From Acidimicrobiia bacterium (lineage in GTDB: Bacteria > Actinomycetota > Acidimicrobiia > IMCC26256 > JAMXLJ01): a stretch of 64,000 nt of DNA. A program made the position numbers and the translations under genes. The notes beneath the pieces were generated by a model, which saw only the letters and a list, made by a program, of their open reading frames with translations, searched no databases and had not been told where the DNA came from. The stretch lies in the NCBI GenBank assembly GCA_024281095.1, contig JAMXLJ010000127.1, positions 47,408 through 111,407 of the forward strand. The letters run 5' to 3'. Positions 17,153 to 25,533 of this stretch are shown one piece after another. Every line of letters begins with the position of its first letter. The stretch's first letter is position 1.

Positions 17153-17980
17153 TCAGTAGGCCTCTGCCGCGAGGTCATCGGCCGGCGCAGTCTCCGCGCC
17201 TTCGAGCCGCTCCTCTGGCGGCAGGGGCCAACTGGGCATGGCCGGCGCCGCGCTCGCCGGGCAGATCGAGCGATAGCGGCACCATCTGCAGACCTCGGGA
17301 TCCGCCACCCCCGCAAACTCGCGTTCGTTCCAGATCTGCTCCGCGACGCCGCGCAGCTCCTCGTCGATCGCGGCGAGGTCGTCTGCATCGGGCTCGAACG
17401 GTTGCGGGTCCTCGTCGATCTCGGCCGAGAGGTACTCGTAGCGCACACGCAGGCGCAGTCCCTTCCGCGCCGCGCGCGCGGCGAGCAGCCACGCCTGGAG
17501 ACGCGCGCGCAGATCGTCGCGGACGTGGTCCGTGCTCGGTGCCGCTCCGGTCTTGTAGTCGCGCGCGTCGACGATGCCGTCGTGGATCCACACCGCGTCG
17601 ATGCGACCCGTCACCATGAACATCGGCGGCGGCATCCGATGGAACCGCGCGAGGTCGAGCTCGTGGGCCGACCATGTCGGGTCGGCGGGGCAGCGGCGGG
17701 CGTGGCGTTCGACGTAGCCGAGCACCGGGCCCGGCCCGTCGAAGCCGTGCGCCGCGAGCACGTCCCGGACGTGATCGTCGTCGCGGCACGACCCCGTCTC
17801 GTGCACCTGCCGCAACATCGCGTGCACCGCGACCCCGATGTCGGGGGACGGCCCTTCGTCGCTCGGCGGCACACCGAGCAACTGATCGCTGCGGTACTCG
17901 CGCCGGCACCGTTGCCACTCCGCGACCGCGGTGGCGTGCAGCGGCAGGATCTCGGGAAGTCTGAAGTCGCCGCCGCTCAT
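17153..17980 (-). CDS. PD-(D/E)XK (RecB/Cas4-like) nuclease with Fe-S cysteine clamp
   Basis: A 275-residue putative DNA exonuclease. Catalytic signatures are H53 (VAVHAML), E107 (HELDL), D128 (GRIDAV), D141 and K143 (RDYKTG), and the LQAWLLAARA helix that follows the DxK motif in RecB nucleases. Four cysteines (C25 in QRCRREYR, then C231, C234 and C240 in CRWCRYRSIC) match the Fe-S clamp of Cas4/AddB proteins. The start is at 17980, overlapping the upstream partner gene by 4 bases. No CRISPR array or cas1 is nearby, so a role in general DNA repair or defence is more likely than adaptation. Confidence 0.85.
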   Translation of the reverse strand: MSGGDFRLPEILPLHATAVAEWQRCRREYRSDQLLGVPPSDEGPSPDIGVAVHAMLRQVHETGSCRDDDHVRDVLAAHGFDGPGPVLGYVERHARRCPADPTWSAHELDLARFHRMPPPMFMVTGRIDAVWIHDGIVDARDYKTGAAPSTDHVRDDLRARLQAWLLAARAARKGLRLRVRYEYLSAEIDEDPQPFEPDADDLAAIDEELRGVAEQIWNEREFAGVADPEVCRWCRYRSICPASAAPAMPSWPLPPEERLEGAETAPADDLAAEAY

Positions 17981-18732
17981 CGGTGCGCGGGACACCCGGG
18001 GACGAACGCGCACGACGCGCAGTCGAGCCCGGGCGTCGGGTCGGCCTCCGCGGCGCGGGCGCGAACAACGTCGACCCGGCCGGCGAGCCAGCGCTGCAAC
18101 TCCGCGACCCGGGGCCCGTCCACCGTCCCGTCGCGGCGCGCACCGTGCACCAGGTCTCCCACCGACACGCAGAGTTCGGCACCCGACCACGCCGACAGCC
18201 GCAAGACTGCGAAGCGCACGTCCACGTCGTCGAGAAGGTCCGCGCCCGGGACACCGCGTCCGAGCCGGAGCAGGCGCACGCCGCGGCGACCATCGTCGTG
18301 CTCCACCGTGAGCCCGCAGCGGCCGACGAGCCGGACGCCGATCTCGTCGACGCACGTAGCCCAGTTGTCGAGGTCGCCCGAGGCGTCGTCGGTCCCGAGG
18401 TCGACGCTGCGAACGCGCTCGTCGTGATAGAGCGCGACATACCAGCGCGCCGCGGTGCGATAGAGATGCGCCTCCTCGGCCGTGAGCTCGTGACCGGGCC
18501 GGAAGTGCGCCGGGTCCGGCTGCGCAAAGTCGAAGTGGGTCAGCCGCGCGTCCTCGAGGAGCTGGTTCTGCACACGGAACCGCCCCGTACCCCGCCGCAT
18601 GCTGCGGCGGTCGTGGTGTTCGTTGGCCAGCCGCCTCGCGCAGATCGTGCCGGCGCGTCGAAGGTGGGAGGCGGTGATCCTCGGCAGCTCTTCCTCGTCG
18701 TCACCCGTGTCGTCGGCCCGGCGCGCGCCCAT
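17977..18732 (-). CDS. Degenerate PD-(D/E)XK partner protein with the same cysteine clamp
   Basis: A 251-residue protein starting at 18732 (an in-frame ATG at 18807 is possible but adds a low-complexity lead). Its cysteines C31 (GTICARRLA) and C238, C241, C247 (CASCAFVPGC, CxxCx5C) repeat the spacing in the neighbouring nuclease. In the nuclease core VGRCGLTVEHDDGRRGVRLLRLG lines up with the partner's VTGRIDAVWIHDGIVDARDYKTG, but the catalytic D and DxK are replaced by G and LRL. It therefore looks like an inactive paralogue that could pair with the active one. The alignment was done by eye. Confidence 0.7.
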   Translation of the reverse strand: MGARRADDTGDDEEELPRITASHLRRAGTICARRLANEHHDRRSMRRGTGRFRVQNQLLEDARLTHFDFAQPDPAHFRPGHELTAEEAHLYRTAARWYVALYHDERVRSVDLGTDDASGDLDNWATCVDEIGVRLVGRCGLTVEHDDGRRGVRLLRLGRGVPGADLLDDVDVRFAVLRLSAWSGAELCVSVGDLVHGARRDGTVDGPRVAELQRWLAGRVDVVRARAAEADPTPGLDCASCAFVPGCPAHR

Positions 18733-18841
18733 CTCGCACGAGAGGGTAGGCCCGGCCCGGGACGGTGTTTCGGATGCCGCCACGGAGTCTTGCGCGCCTC
18801 GACGCATCCGACCTGCCGCAGGCGGTGGGGCAGCGCGGCGC

Positions 18842-18847
18842 TACGAT
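18842..18847 (+). promoter_or_regulatory. Possible -10 box (TACGAT)
   Basis: TACGAT ends 9 bases before ATG 18857, with no ribosome site between them. A leaderless or near-leaderless transcript for the polymerase/ligase gene is possible. Confidence 0.3.
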
Positions 18848-18856
18848 TCGGCGCCG

Positions 18857-20293
18857 ATGACTCTTCGGGCCAGCGTCTGGGACCGCGCGACCCTGCAGGG
18901 CTCGGCATGGGGCTTCGCAGCCGGCGTCGTGCTGCTCGTCGCCGTGTTGCTCCTGGGATTCGGGCTCTACCTCGTCGCGCTCGCCATCCTCATTCCCCTC
19001 CTCCTCGCCATCATGCGGCGGCCACAGCTCGGGGTCCTCGTGTTCGCGGCGCTGGTTCCCTTGAACGGGCTCCTGCTCGTCGCACCGCTGCCGTCGTTCT
19101 TCGCGGGGTGGAAGGAGTTCGCGGTCGGTGCGATCTTCGTGCTGAGCCTCGTCGCCCGTCCGGAGGTGCGGGCGCCTCCCGGACGCAAGCTCCCGGGTTG
19201 GCTGCCCGCGGCCGTGGGCTACCTCGCGGTGGGTGTGCTGTCGGCGGCCACGGTGCTGGGCAGCCAGGCCGCGATCGGCTTGAAGGTCGACTACTGGGAC
19301 ATGCTGCTCGCGATCGCGATCTGGCGGTGCCCGCTCAACGAACGCGAACGCGATTGGCTCGTCACGATCTTCATGGTCGTGGGCTTCGGGACCGCCATCT
19401 ACGGCATCATGCAGCAGTCGATCGGAGACGTCACCCTCACCAGCTGGGGCTACAAGTACAACAGCACGATCCGGTTCGCGTCCGGGAACCTGCGATCGTT
19501 CTCGACGTTCAACCAGCCGTTCCCGTTTGCGTTCTACCTCATGCTGGTCATCCTGATCGCGCTGCCGCACGCGCTCTCCGATCTGCGACGCGCGCGAAAT
19601 CAGCTGTTCCTCCTTTCGGTCCCGGTTCTCGCGGTCGCGATGTTCTTCACCTACGTGCGGGCCGCGTGGATCGGGCTCGGGGTCGGACTGCTCTACTTCG
19701 CGTTTCACCGTTACAAGTGGCTGCTGCTCGGCATCCCCGTCGTGCTCGTCGCGCTGCTCTTCATCCCTGTCGGCAAGGGCACCACCGCGGCATTCCAGTC
19801 GCACTCGCTCAACGCGCGCACGACACTCTGGTCGGACAAGATCAACAAGGTCGTCCGCCAGCCGCTGGGCGGCGGCATCGGATCGGTCGGTGCGGCCGCG
19901 GAGAAGGTCGCGACCGACAAGAAGCTCACCGCGCCGACGTTGCAGCCGGACAACACATACCTCAAGACCGCATTCGAGCTGGGTGTCATCGGGCTCTGGA
20001 TGCAGATCCTGCTCCTGATCTCGCTGCTCGTTCAGAGCCGGCGCGACGAGCGATTACTCAGACGGGCGCACCGCGGCGTCGATGCCCGCATGGTGATGTC
20101 CTTCACCGCACAGGTGCTCGCGATCCTGGTGGCGTCCACCGTCGCGACCTACTTCGAGATCGTGCCGATGCAATCGTTGTTCTGGTTGATGGTCGGTGTG
20201 GTCGCAACGTTGGGCGCCGGCCCTCACCCCGCGCCGGAGCCCGAACGCGCCGTCCGGCCCACACCGCTCAGCACCCTCGCCGTACCGAGCTGA
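18857..20293 (+). CDS. O-antigen ligase/polymerase-like membrane protein (Wzy/WaaL)
   Basis: A 478-residue polytopic membrane protein with about 10-12 hydrophobic segments. The large central loop carries the family block RFASGNLRSFSTFNQPFPFAFYL, then FTYVRAAWIGLGVGLLYF and LGGGIGSVG, with NTYLKTAFELGVIGLW near the C-terminus. These are typical of O-antigen polymerases/ligases that join lipid-linked glycan repeat units outside the cytoplasmic membrane. It opens the polysaccharide locus. Whether it polymerises (Wzy) or ligates (WaaL) cannot be told from sequence; with a Wzc-like protein in the locus, polymerase is more likely. Confidence 0.85.
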   Translation: MTLRASVWDRATLQGSAWGFAAGVVLLVAVLLLGFGLYLVALAILIPLLLAIMRRPQLGVLVFAALVPLNGLLLVAPLPSFFAGWKEFAVGAIFVLSLVARPEVRAPPGRKLPGWLPAAVGYLAVGVLSAATVLGSQAAIGLKVDYWDMLLAIAIWRCPLNERERDWLVTIFMVVGFGTAIYGIMQQSIGDVTLTSWGYKYNSTIRFASGNLRSFSTFNQPFPFAFYLMLVILIALPHALSDLRRARNQLFLLSVPVLAVAMFFTYVRAAWIGLGVGLLYFAFHRYKWLLLGIPVVLVALLFIPVGKGTTAAFQSHSLNARTTLWSDKINKVVRQPLGGGIGSVGAAAEKVATDKKLTAPTLQPDNTYLKTAFELGVIGLWMQILLLISLLVQSRRDERLLRRAHRGVDARMVMSFTAQVLAILVASTVATYFEIVPMQSLFWLMVGVVATLGAGPHPAPEPERAVRPTPLSTLAVPS

Positions 20294-20362
20294 TCGCAAC
20301 GGCCGCCACCAGGGCACCGGGCCGGCCCGGCAGTGTGTCACCTCGCGTGCGTGCACGCCGCG

Positions 20363-20368
20363 TACCAT
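20363..20368 (+). promoter_or_regulatory. Possible -10 box (TACCAT), leaderless start
   Basis: TACCAT ends exactly 6 bases before GTG 20375, the same spacing as at 4540-4552. The six intervening bases are all C, so no ribosome binding site exists. Confidence 0.45.
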
Positions 20369-20374
20369 CCCCCC

Positions 20375-22123
20375 GTGGTTACGGACGCGGTGGCGCCCCG
20401 CCGACGGCGGTGGTGGCCGTACCTTCTCCTTTTTGCGGTCTTGCTTCTCGCGTGGCTTGCTGTGTCCACGGTTTCGCTGCTGCGCGCGCGCCACGACGCG
20501 AACCTCGGAATGGATCAGGTGCGCCTGGCCCGCTCCACGCTCACCCCGACCGACGTGGTCCGCGGTCAAGGCGCCGGGTTCCTCAGCGCGGCGCGCACAG
20601 ACTTTGCGCGTGCGCACCGTCATGTCGCGTCTCCTTGGATCGCGCCGCTGCGTTTCGTTCCGGTCATCGGTCGCCAGATCCGTTCTATCGATGCGTTGAC
20701 TGGTTCGGCCGAACGGGTCGTGGCCGTCGGGAGCGACGCGATGTCCCGCTCACGGCACGAACTCAACGTGCACGTCGCGACAGGCGGATCGCGTCTGAAC
20801 CAGATCCGCGACATCGGGCTCATCGCCGACGAGTCGTCGCGGAAGTTGGAGCACGTCGATCTCGGGCCCCGCAACGCGCTCATCGGGCCGTTGCGCGACG
20901 CTCGCAACAAGTTCGCAGGGGACCTCGACAAGCTTCGCCGTGCGCTCGGCGACGTGGGCTCCGTGTCGGGCGGCCTCGGTCAGTTGCTCAACGGGCCATC
21001 GCACTATCTGCTCGTGGCGGCCAACAACGGCGAGATGCGCAACGGGTCCGGCATGTGGCTGAGCGTCGGGAGCCTCGACTTCCTCGGCGGCCGTTTCAAC
21101 CTCCACGACATGCGGCCGAGCGCGGACCTTGCGCTCGACCCGCCCGGGGTCCCCGTCGGCGGCGACCTCGCGGCTCGCTGGGGTTGGAGCGTCCCGAACC
21201 AGGAATGGCGCAATCTCATGCTGAGCCCGCTGTTACCCGAGAACGCCGAGCTCGCGGCGCGCATGTGGGAGGCTGCTGGGAACACGCCGGTCGACGGCAT
21301 CCTGGTGATCGACCCCGTCGGCCTGCAGGCAGTCCTGACCGCGTCGGGGCCCGTGAACGTCGAGGGCCGGCAGATTGACGCCGACAACGTCGTGCAGTAC
21401 GTGCTGCACGACCAGTACATCGGCGTCCCTATCAGGAGCGACCAGCAGTCGCGCCGTGAGCAGCTCAGCACGATTGCCCGCGCTGCGCTCACCGCTCTCG
21501 ACCAGCACGGTTGGAACGCGACCGATCTTGTCGACCAGCTGCGCCAGGCGGCCCAGGGCCGTCACGTGCTGGCGTGGTCGAACAAGCCCGTTCAGCAACG
21601 CGCGTGGCGGGCCGCCGGTATCGACGGCGAGCTCGTTCCCGACTCCGTGCTCGTCTCGGTCCTGAACCGTGGTGGCAACAAGGTCGACCAGTACCTCCAC
21701 ACCGATGTGACGTTCGAGCCCACGACGTCCAAGGCGGGTACCGACGTGCGTATGCAGGTGAAGCTCTCGAACACCGCACCCGCGAACGATCCGCAGTACA
21801 TCCTCGGGCCCTTCCCCGGGACGATCCTGCGGGCCGGGGACTACTACGGGATCTTGGCCGTGACGGTGCCCGGCGCCGCGAGCAACGTGCGGATCGACAA
21901 CGGAGCCCCGCTCGTCGCAGCCGGCTCCGACGGGCCGACTCGCGTGGTCGCCACGTATGTGGGCGTCCCCCGGGGCGACGAAAAAACGCTGACCGTGCAA
22001 TTCAGCCTTCCGCCCGGGCTTCGCTCGGTGGCCGTCGAATCGTCGGCGCGGATCCCAGGCGAGCGCTGGCGTGCGGCAAACCTGCAGTGGGTGGACTCGG
22101 GGGTGCAGGTCGTCAGCTGGTGA
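20375..22123 (+). CDS. DUF4012 membrane-anchored extracellular protein
   Basis: A 582-residue protein. A basic N-terminus (APRRRRWWP) is followed by one membrane helix (YLLLFAVLLLAWLAVSTVSLL) and then a large extracytoplasmic domain with the DUF4012 features YLLVAANNGEMRNGSGMWLSVG, DIRP-type segments and DGILVIDPVGLQAVLTASGPV. The role is unknown, but the family recurs in actinobacterial exopolysaccharide loci near Wzy and initiating transferases, as here. I start at GTG 20375; an upstream ATG at 20333 would add 14 unlikely residues. Confidence 0.82.
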   Translation: MVTDAVAPRRRRWWPYLLLFAVLLLAWLAVSTVSLLRARHDANLGMDQVRLARSTLTPTDVVRGQGAGFLSAARTDFARAHRHVASPWIAPLRFVPVIGRQIRSIDALTGSAERVVAVGSDAMSRSRHELNVHVATGGSRLNQIRDIGLIADESSRKLEHVDLGPRNALIGPLRDARNKFAGDLDKLRRALGDVGSVSGGLGQLLNGPSHYLLVAANNGEMRNGSGMWLSVGSLDFLGGRFNLHDMRPSADLALDPPGVPVGGDLAARWGWSVPNQEWRNLMLSPLLPENAELAARMWEAAGNTPVDGILVIDPVGLQAVLTASGPVNVEGRQIDADNVVQYVLHDQYIGVPIRSDQQSRREQLSTIARAALTALDQHGWNATDLVDQLRQAAQGRHVLAWSNKPVQQRAWRAAGIDGELVPDSVLVSVLNRGGNKVDQYLHTDVTFEPTTSKAGTDVRMQVKLSNTAPANDPQYILGPFPGTILRAGDYYGILAVTVPGAASNVRIDNGAPLVAAGSDGPTRVVATYVGVPRGDEKTLTVQFSLPPGLRSVAVESSARIPGERWRAANLQWVDSGVQVVSW

Positions 22124-22151
22124 CTACGGGTGAGATGAGCCGATCGGCCCG

Positions 22152-22180
22152 TTGTCGCGCAGTTGCGGCATCACTACACT
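22152..22180 (+). promoter_or_regulatory. Promoter of the LPXTG protein gene
   Basis: TTGTCG (22152-22157), a 17-base spacer and TACACT (22175-22180) form a good housekeeping-sigma promoter 35 bases upstream of the GTG at 22216. Confidence 0.55.
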
Positions 22181-22215
22181 CCGCGCGGATCTGGGGAAAA
22201 GAGCGGGAGATAGAC

Positions 22216-22512
22216 GTGATCGACTCGAGCAGGGTGCCGCGACGCGCCCTCCGCGCGCTGGCGGCGGGGGCCCTCGGGCCCGCCGTGCTGGCTCCGGGCG
22301 CCGCGTTCGCGGCGTCGTATCCCGACCCGGGCGCCGGGACGCAGAGCAGCGTCGATCCGGGCGCCCAGGTGCAAGGGGCCGCCGCCACCAGGTCCGATTC
22401 GTCGGCCCTGCCCTCCACGGGTGGTGACCTTGCCGGCCTGGCCGCTGTCAGTGGGGCTGCCGTGATCATCCGCGGCCTCCTGGCCCATCGGGCCCGACAG
22501 GCCCGCGTCTGA
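22216..22512 (+). CDS. Small secreted protein with LPXTG-type cell-wall anchor
   Basis: A 98-residue protein built almost only of sorting signals. The N-terminal signal peptide (VPRRALRALAAGALGPAVLAPGAAFAAS, cleavage probably after AFA) is followed by a ~45-residue polar G/S/D-rich linker. Then come LPSTGGD, a hydrophobic helix (LAGLAAVSGAAVIIRGLLA) and a basic tail (HRARQARV). LPSTG plus helix plus positive tail is the sortase substrate pattern. No sortase gene is in the window. GGGAG lies before the GTG start. It has its own promoter and stands alone between DUF4012 and the sugar transferase. Confidence 0.75.
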   Translation: MIDSSRVPRRALRALAAGALGPAVLAPGAAFAASYPDPGAGTQSSVDPGAQVQGAAATRSDSSALPSTGGDLAGLAAVSGAAVIIRGLLAHRARQARV

Positions 22513-22664
22513 GGCGGCTCCCCCGCGGATGAGAGAATCCCTCAGTCCCACCGCCGCGCGTGCCGAGGTTCTTGCGATGAGTGCTGCGCGGGGGGTCACG
22601 GGGCTCTCGAACGGTGGGCTAGGTTGCCGGGGCGCGTCGCGACGAGCCACCACGGGAACGTGAA

Positions 22665-24215
22665 GTGAGCATCGGAGAGCGGGTACGACCCGACCGACTG
22701 GGATCGACGCGCCCCACGCGGGCGCCGCGGGACCGCGCGCGCCGCGAACCGTACGTCGGTCGCGTCGAGAGCACGCCGCTGCGTGGGATCCTCCTGACGA
22801 TCGACACCATCGCGGTGGCGGCCGCGTGGTTCGTGACCCTGCTCGCGCCGTGGCACGGTCGCTCGGCGTTCCACGACGAGACGGGGGCATTGCTGATCGC
22901 GGTGCCGGCCATCACGGTCGGGTCGCTGCTGCTCATCGCGTCGCAACGCCTGTACCTAGCGCGCGTCTGTGGCGTTCGCGCGGTCGAGGTCTCGCGACTC
23001 GCGCGCGCTTCGACGATCTCGGGCCTCGGCACGTATCTGGTCGCGGCCGCGGCGGGCACGTCCGTCTCCGTCGCGCGGACGCTCGCCGGCATCGCCCTCG
23101 CGTTCGCCTTCCTGGCGCTGGGTCGCGGCGCGTACGGCACGTGGTTGAAGAGCTCGCGCGCGGCGGGTCGTTTCAGCCGCCCGGTGATCATCGTCGGCAC
23201 CAACGCCGAGGGGCGCGAGCTGGAGCGCTTGTTGCGCACGCACCCCGAGCTCGGGTTCCGCGTCGTGGGCTGTGTCGGCCGCTCCGATGAGCTCGCGCTG
23301 TGGCGGGACGACGTCCCCTGGCTCGGCGACCTCAATGGCGCCACCGACGCGATCGTGGGTCGGGGCGCGAACGGCGTGATCATCGCGGCGAGCGCGGTAC
23401 CGCACGATCAGCTCAACCGTTTGACCAGACAGCTGCTGGACTCGGAGCTGCACGTCCATCTCTCCACGGGACTGAAGGGCATCGCGTACAAGCGGCTTCG
23501 GTCACTGCCGCTCGCGCACGAGCCGCTCTTCTATCTCGAGCCCGTGTCGCTCTCGCGCTGGCAGCTCGTCGTCAAGCGTGGCCTCGACATCGCTGTCGCA
23601 TCCGTTTCATTGCTCTTCGCCGCGCCGGTTCTGGCCCTCGCGGCGATCGCGATCAAGCTCGACGACCGAGGCCCCGTGTTCTTCCGTCAGCGTCGTGTCG
23701 GACGCGCGGGGCGCACCTTCGAGGTGCTGAAGCTCCGCACGATGGTGCCCGACGCCGAGCAGCGGCTGGCCGAGGTGACGGCCGAGAACCAGCGGCGTGA
23801 CGGACCGTTGTTCAAGGTCACCGACGACCCGCGCCGCACGCGGGTCGGGCGGATCCTCGAGGCCACGAGCCTCGACGAGCTTCCGCAGCTGATCAACGTG
23901 CTGCTCGGCTCGATGAGCCTCGTGGGGCCGCGTCCGGCCCTCCCCGACGAGGTGGCGAAGTTCGACGACGAGCTCCTCGAGCGCCACAGCGTGCGTCCCG
24001 GCATCACGGGCCTGTGGCAGGTCGAAGCCCGCGACAACCCGTCCTTCGAGGCGTACCGGCGGCTCGACCTGTTCTACGTCGAGAACTGGTCGGTGACCCT
24101 CGACCTCGCGGTGCTCTTCGAAACGTTCCAGGCGGTGATGGCCCGATTGCTCCGCGGGCCCATGCCGCATCCCGATCCCGCCTACTCTGCACCGGATCGA
24201 AGCACCGCTGCGTGA
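22665..24215 (+). CDS. Polyprenyl-phosphate sugar-1-phosphate transferase (initiating enzyme)
   Basis: A 516-residue bacterial sugar transferase of the WbaP/CpsE type that starts glycan assembly by moving a sugar-phosphate onto undecaprenyl phosphate. Four N-terminal membrane helices (residues about 40-160) are followed by a CoA-binding-like domain (VIIVGTNAEGRELERLL). The catalytic C-terminus has KRGLDIAVASVSLLFAAPVLALAAIAIKL, FFRQRRVGRAGRTFEVLKLRTM, EATSLDELPQLINVLLG and the SLVGPRPALPDEV block. The GTG start has only a weak ribosome site. A glycosyltransferase follows 10 bases after its end. Confidence 0.92.
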   Translation: MSIGERVRPDRLGSTRPTRAPRDRARREPYVGRVESTPLRGILLTIDTIAVAAAWFVTLLAPWHGRSAFHDETGALLIAVPAITVGSLLLIASQRLYLARVCGVRAVEVSRLARASTISGLGTYLVAAAAGTSVSVARTLAGIALAFAFLALGRGAYGTWLKSSRAAGRFSRPVIIVGTNAEGRELERLLRTHPELGFRVVGCVGRSDELALWRDDVPWLGDLNGATDAIVGRGANGVIIAASAVPHDQLNRLTRQLLDSELHVHLSTGLKGIAYKRLRSLPLAHEPLFYLEPVSLSRWQLVVKRGLDIAVASVSLLFAAPVLALAAIAIKLDDRGPVFFRQRRVGRAGRTFEVLKLRTMVPDAEQRLAEVTAENQRRDGPLFKVTDDPRRTRVGRILEATSLDELPQLINVLLGSMSLVGPRPALPDEVAKFDDELLERHSVRPGITGLWQVEARDNPSFEAYRRLDLFYVENWSVTLDLAVLFETFQAVMARLLRGPMPHPDPAYSAPDRSTAA

Positions 24216-24225
24216 GCGAGGCGAC

Positions 24226-25374
24226 ATGACGAACGCCGAGGGCACGGCGGCACGTGCGCGCCCGAGCGGGCGGGCGCTGCGGGCCTTGTTCCTCAACGAG
24301 AACCTCGGCGGGCACGCTTCGATGCACCTGTACCTCCGTCAGGCGCTGACAGAGGTGCCCGAGGTGCAGGCCGACTTCGTCGACGTGCCCCAGGCGCGGC
24401 TCGTGCGCAAGCTGCTCGCCGCGCCGATCCCGATGCTGGCGAAGCGTGATTTGGACCTGCAGCCGCTGCGGGCCCAGCTCCTGCAGAGCTTCTGGGTTCG
24501 CCGCATGCTGGCCGAGACCGCGTCCGAATACGACGTCGTGCACGTGTACACGCAGAGCACCGCCCTGTTGTCGGCGTCGCAGCTCGCGGCCCGGCCGTCG
24601 GTGGTCTCGACGGATGGCACCGCCACCCAGAACGCGTACCACCTGCCCTACCGGACGCCGACGCGTCACACGGCGTCGCAGGTCCGTGTGGCTCGGCGGT
24701 TCGAGGATGCCGTGTACGCCTCGGCCACACTCGTCGTCGCCCAGTCGGAATGGGCGGCGCGTTCGTTGCGCACGGTGTACGGCGTCGCGCCGGACCGTGT
24801 TCGGGTGATCCCGTTCGGCGTCCCGATGCCCCCGGCCGTGCCGCGGGTCGAGCCCGACGGTCTGCCCAAGGTCACGTTCGTGGGCAAGTCGCTCGAGCGC
24901 AAGGGCGGCCTGCGGTTGCTGCACGCCTTCCGTGAGCACCTGCGCGGGCGCTGTGAGCTGAATCTGGTCACCCTCGAGCCCCTGGCGCCCGAGCCCGGCG
25001 TCCGGGTGCACAACGACTTCACCCCGGGCGACCCGAGGCTCGTGCAGCTCCTTGCCCGAAGCGCCGTGTTCGCGTTCCCGAGCGACATGGACAACTCGCC
25101 CTACTCGGTGCTCGAGGCCATGGTCGCGGGTGTCCCGGTCGTCACGACCCGGGTCGGCGGCATTCCCGAGATGGTGCTCGATGGCGAGACCGGGCTGCTC
25201 GTCGGCGAGGACGACACCGAGCTGGCCGGGGCCATCGTCCGGCTCCTCGACGACGCGGGGCTGCGCGAGGAGATGGGTCGTGCGGCGAGGCGGCGGGCCG
25301 AGGAGCGCTTCGACGCGCTCCACACCACGCGCCGGCTTGCCGAAGTGCTGAACGAGGCTCGCGACCGCTTCTAG
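24226..25374 (+). CDS. Glycosyltransferase family 4
   Basis: A 382-residue GT-B fold glycosyltransferase adding a sugar in the cytosol to the lipid-linked intermediate. The N-terminal domain begins LRALFLNENLGGHASMHLYL. The C-terminal nucleotide-sugar domain has VTFVGKSLERKGGLRLLHAF, the conserved glutamate region SPYSVLEAMVAGVPVVTTRVGGIPEMVLDGETG and LLVGEDDTELAGAI. It lies directly after the initiating transferase and is likely its operon partner, perhaps adding the second sugar. The specificity is unknown. Confidence 0.9.
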   Translation: MTNAEGTAARARPSGRALRALFLNENLGGHASMHLYLRQALTEVPEVQADFVDVPQARLVRKLLAAPIPMLAKRDLDLQPLRAQLLQSFWVRRMLAETASEYDVVHVYTQSTALLSASQLAARPSVVSTDGTATQNAYHLPYRTPTRHTASQVRVARRFEDAVYASATLVVAQSEWAARSLRTVYGVAPDRVRVIPFGVPMPPAVPRVEPDGLPKVTFVGKSLERKGGLRLLHAFREHLRGRCELNLVTLEPLAPEPGVRVHNDFTPGDPRLVQLLARSAVFAFPSDMDNSPYSVLEAMVAGVPVVTTRVGGIPEMVLDGETGLLVGEDDTELAGAIVRLLDDAGLREEMGRAARRRAEERFDALHTTRRLAEVLNEARDRF

Positions 25375-25378
25375 CGCG

Positions 25379-25429
25379 GGGCCCGGTTGGCCGGGTCCGG
25401 CACGACGGGGAGGGCCACGACGAGTGGCC
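25379..25429 (+). terminator. Two hairpins after the GT4 gene
   Basis: Five bases after the stop codon is a stem with 8-bp arms (25379-25386 / 25391-25398, one G.T pair, loop TTGG). A second stem, GGCCAC/GTGGCC (25413-25418 / 25424-25429, loop GACGA), follows. No U-run follows, so this is a terminator or processed leader only by shape. The rest of the 159-base gap shows no convincing promoter. Confidence 0.4.
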
Positions 25430-25533
25430 GATTCGGGACCTTCGGCCGGGTGCCCCATTTGCGTACGTGTGACCTTGTTCCCGAATGCAAGGAGTGACTC
25501 AAGCGCCCGATATGTCGGGACGAGAACCACTCC

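Noticed and set aside
17153..18732. Cas4 of a CRISPR-Cas system
   Set aside because: The cysteine clamp is Cas4-like, but no repeat array and no cas1/cas2 are visible anywhere in the window.
25375..25533. Cyclic-di-GMP riboswitch before the secreted glycosidase
   Set aside because: The spacer has two hairpins but lacks the conserved riboswitch core sequences.
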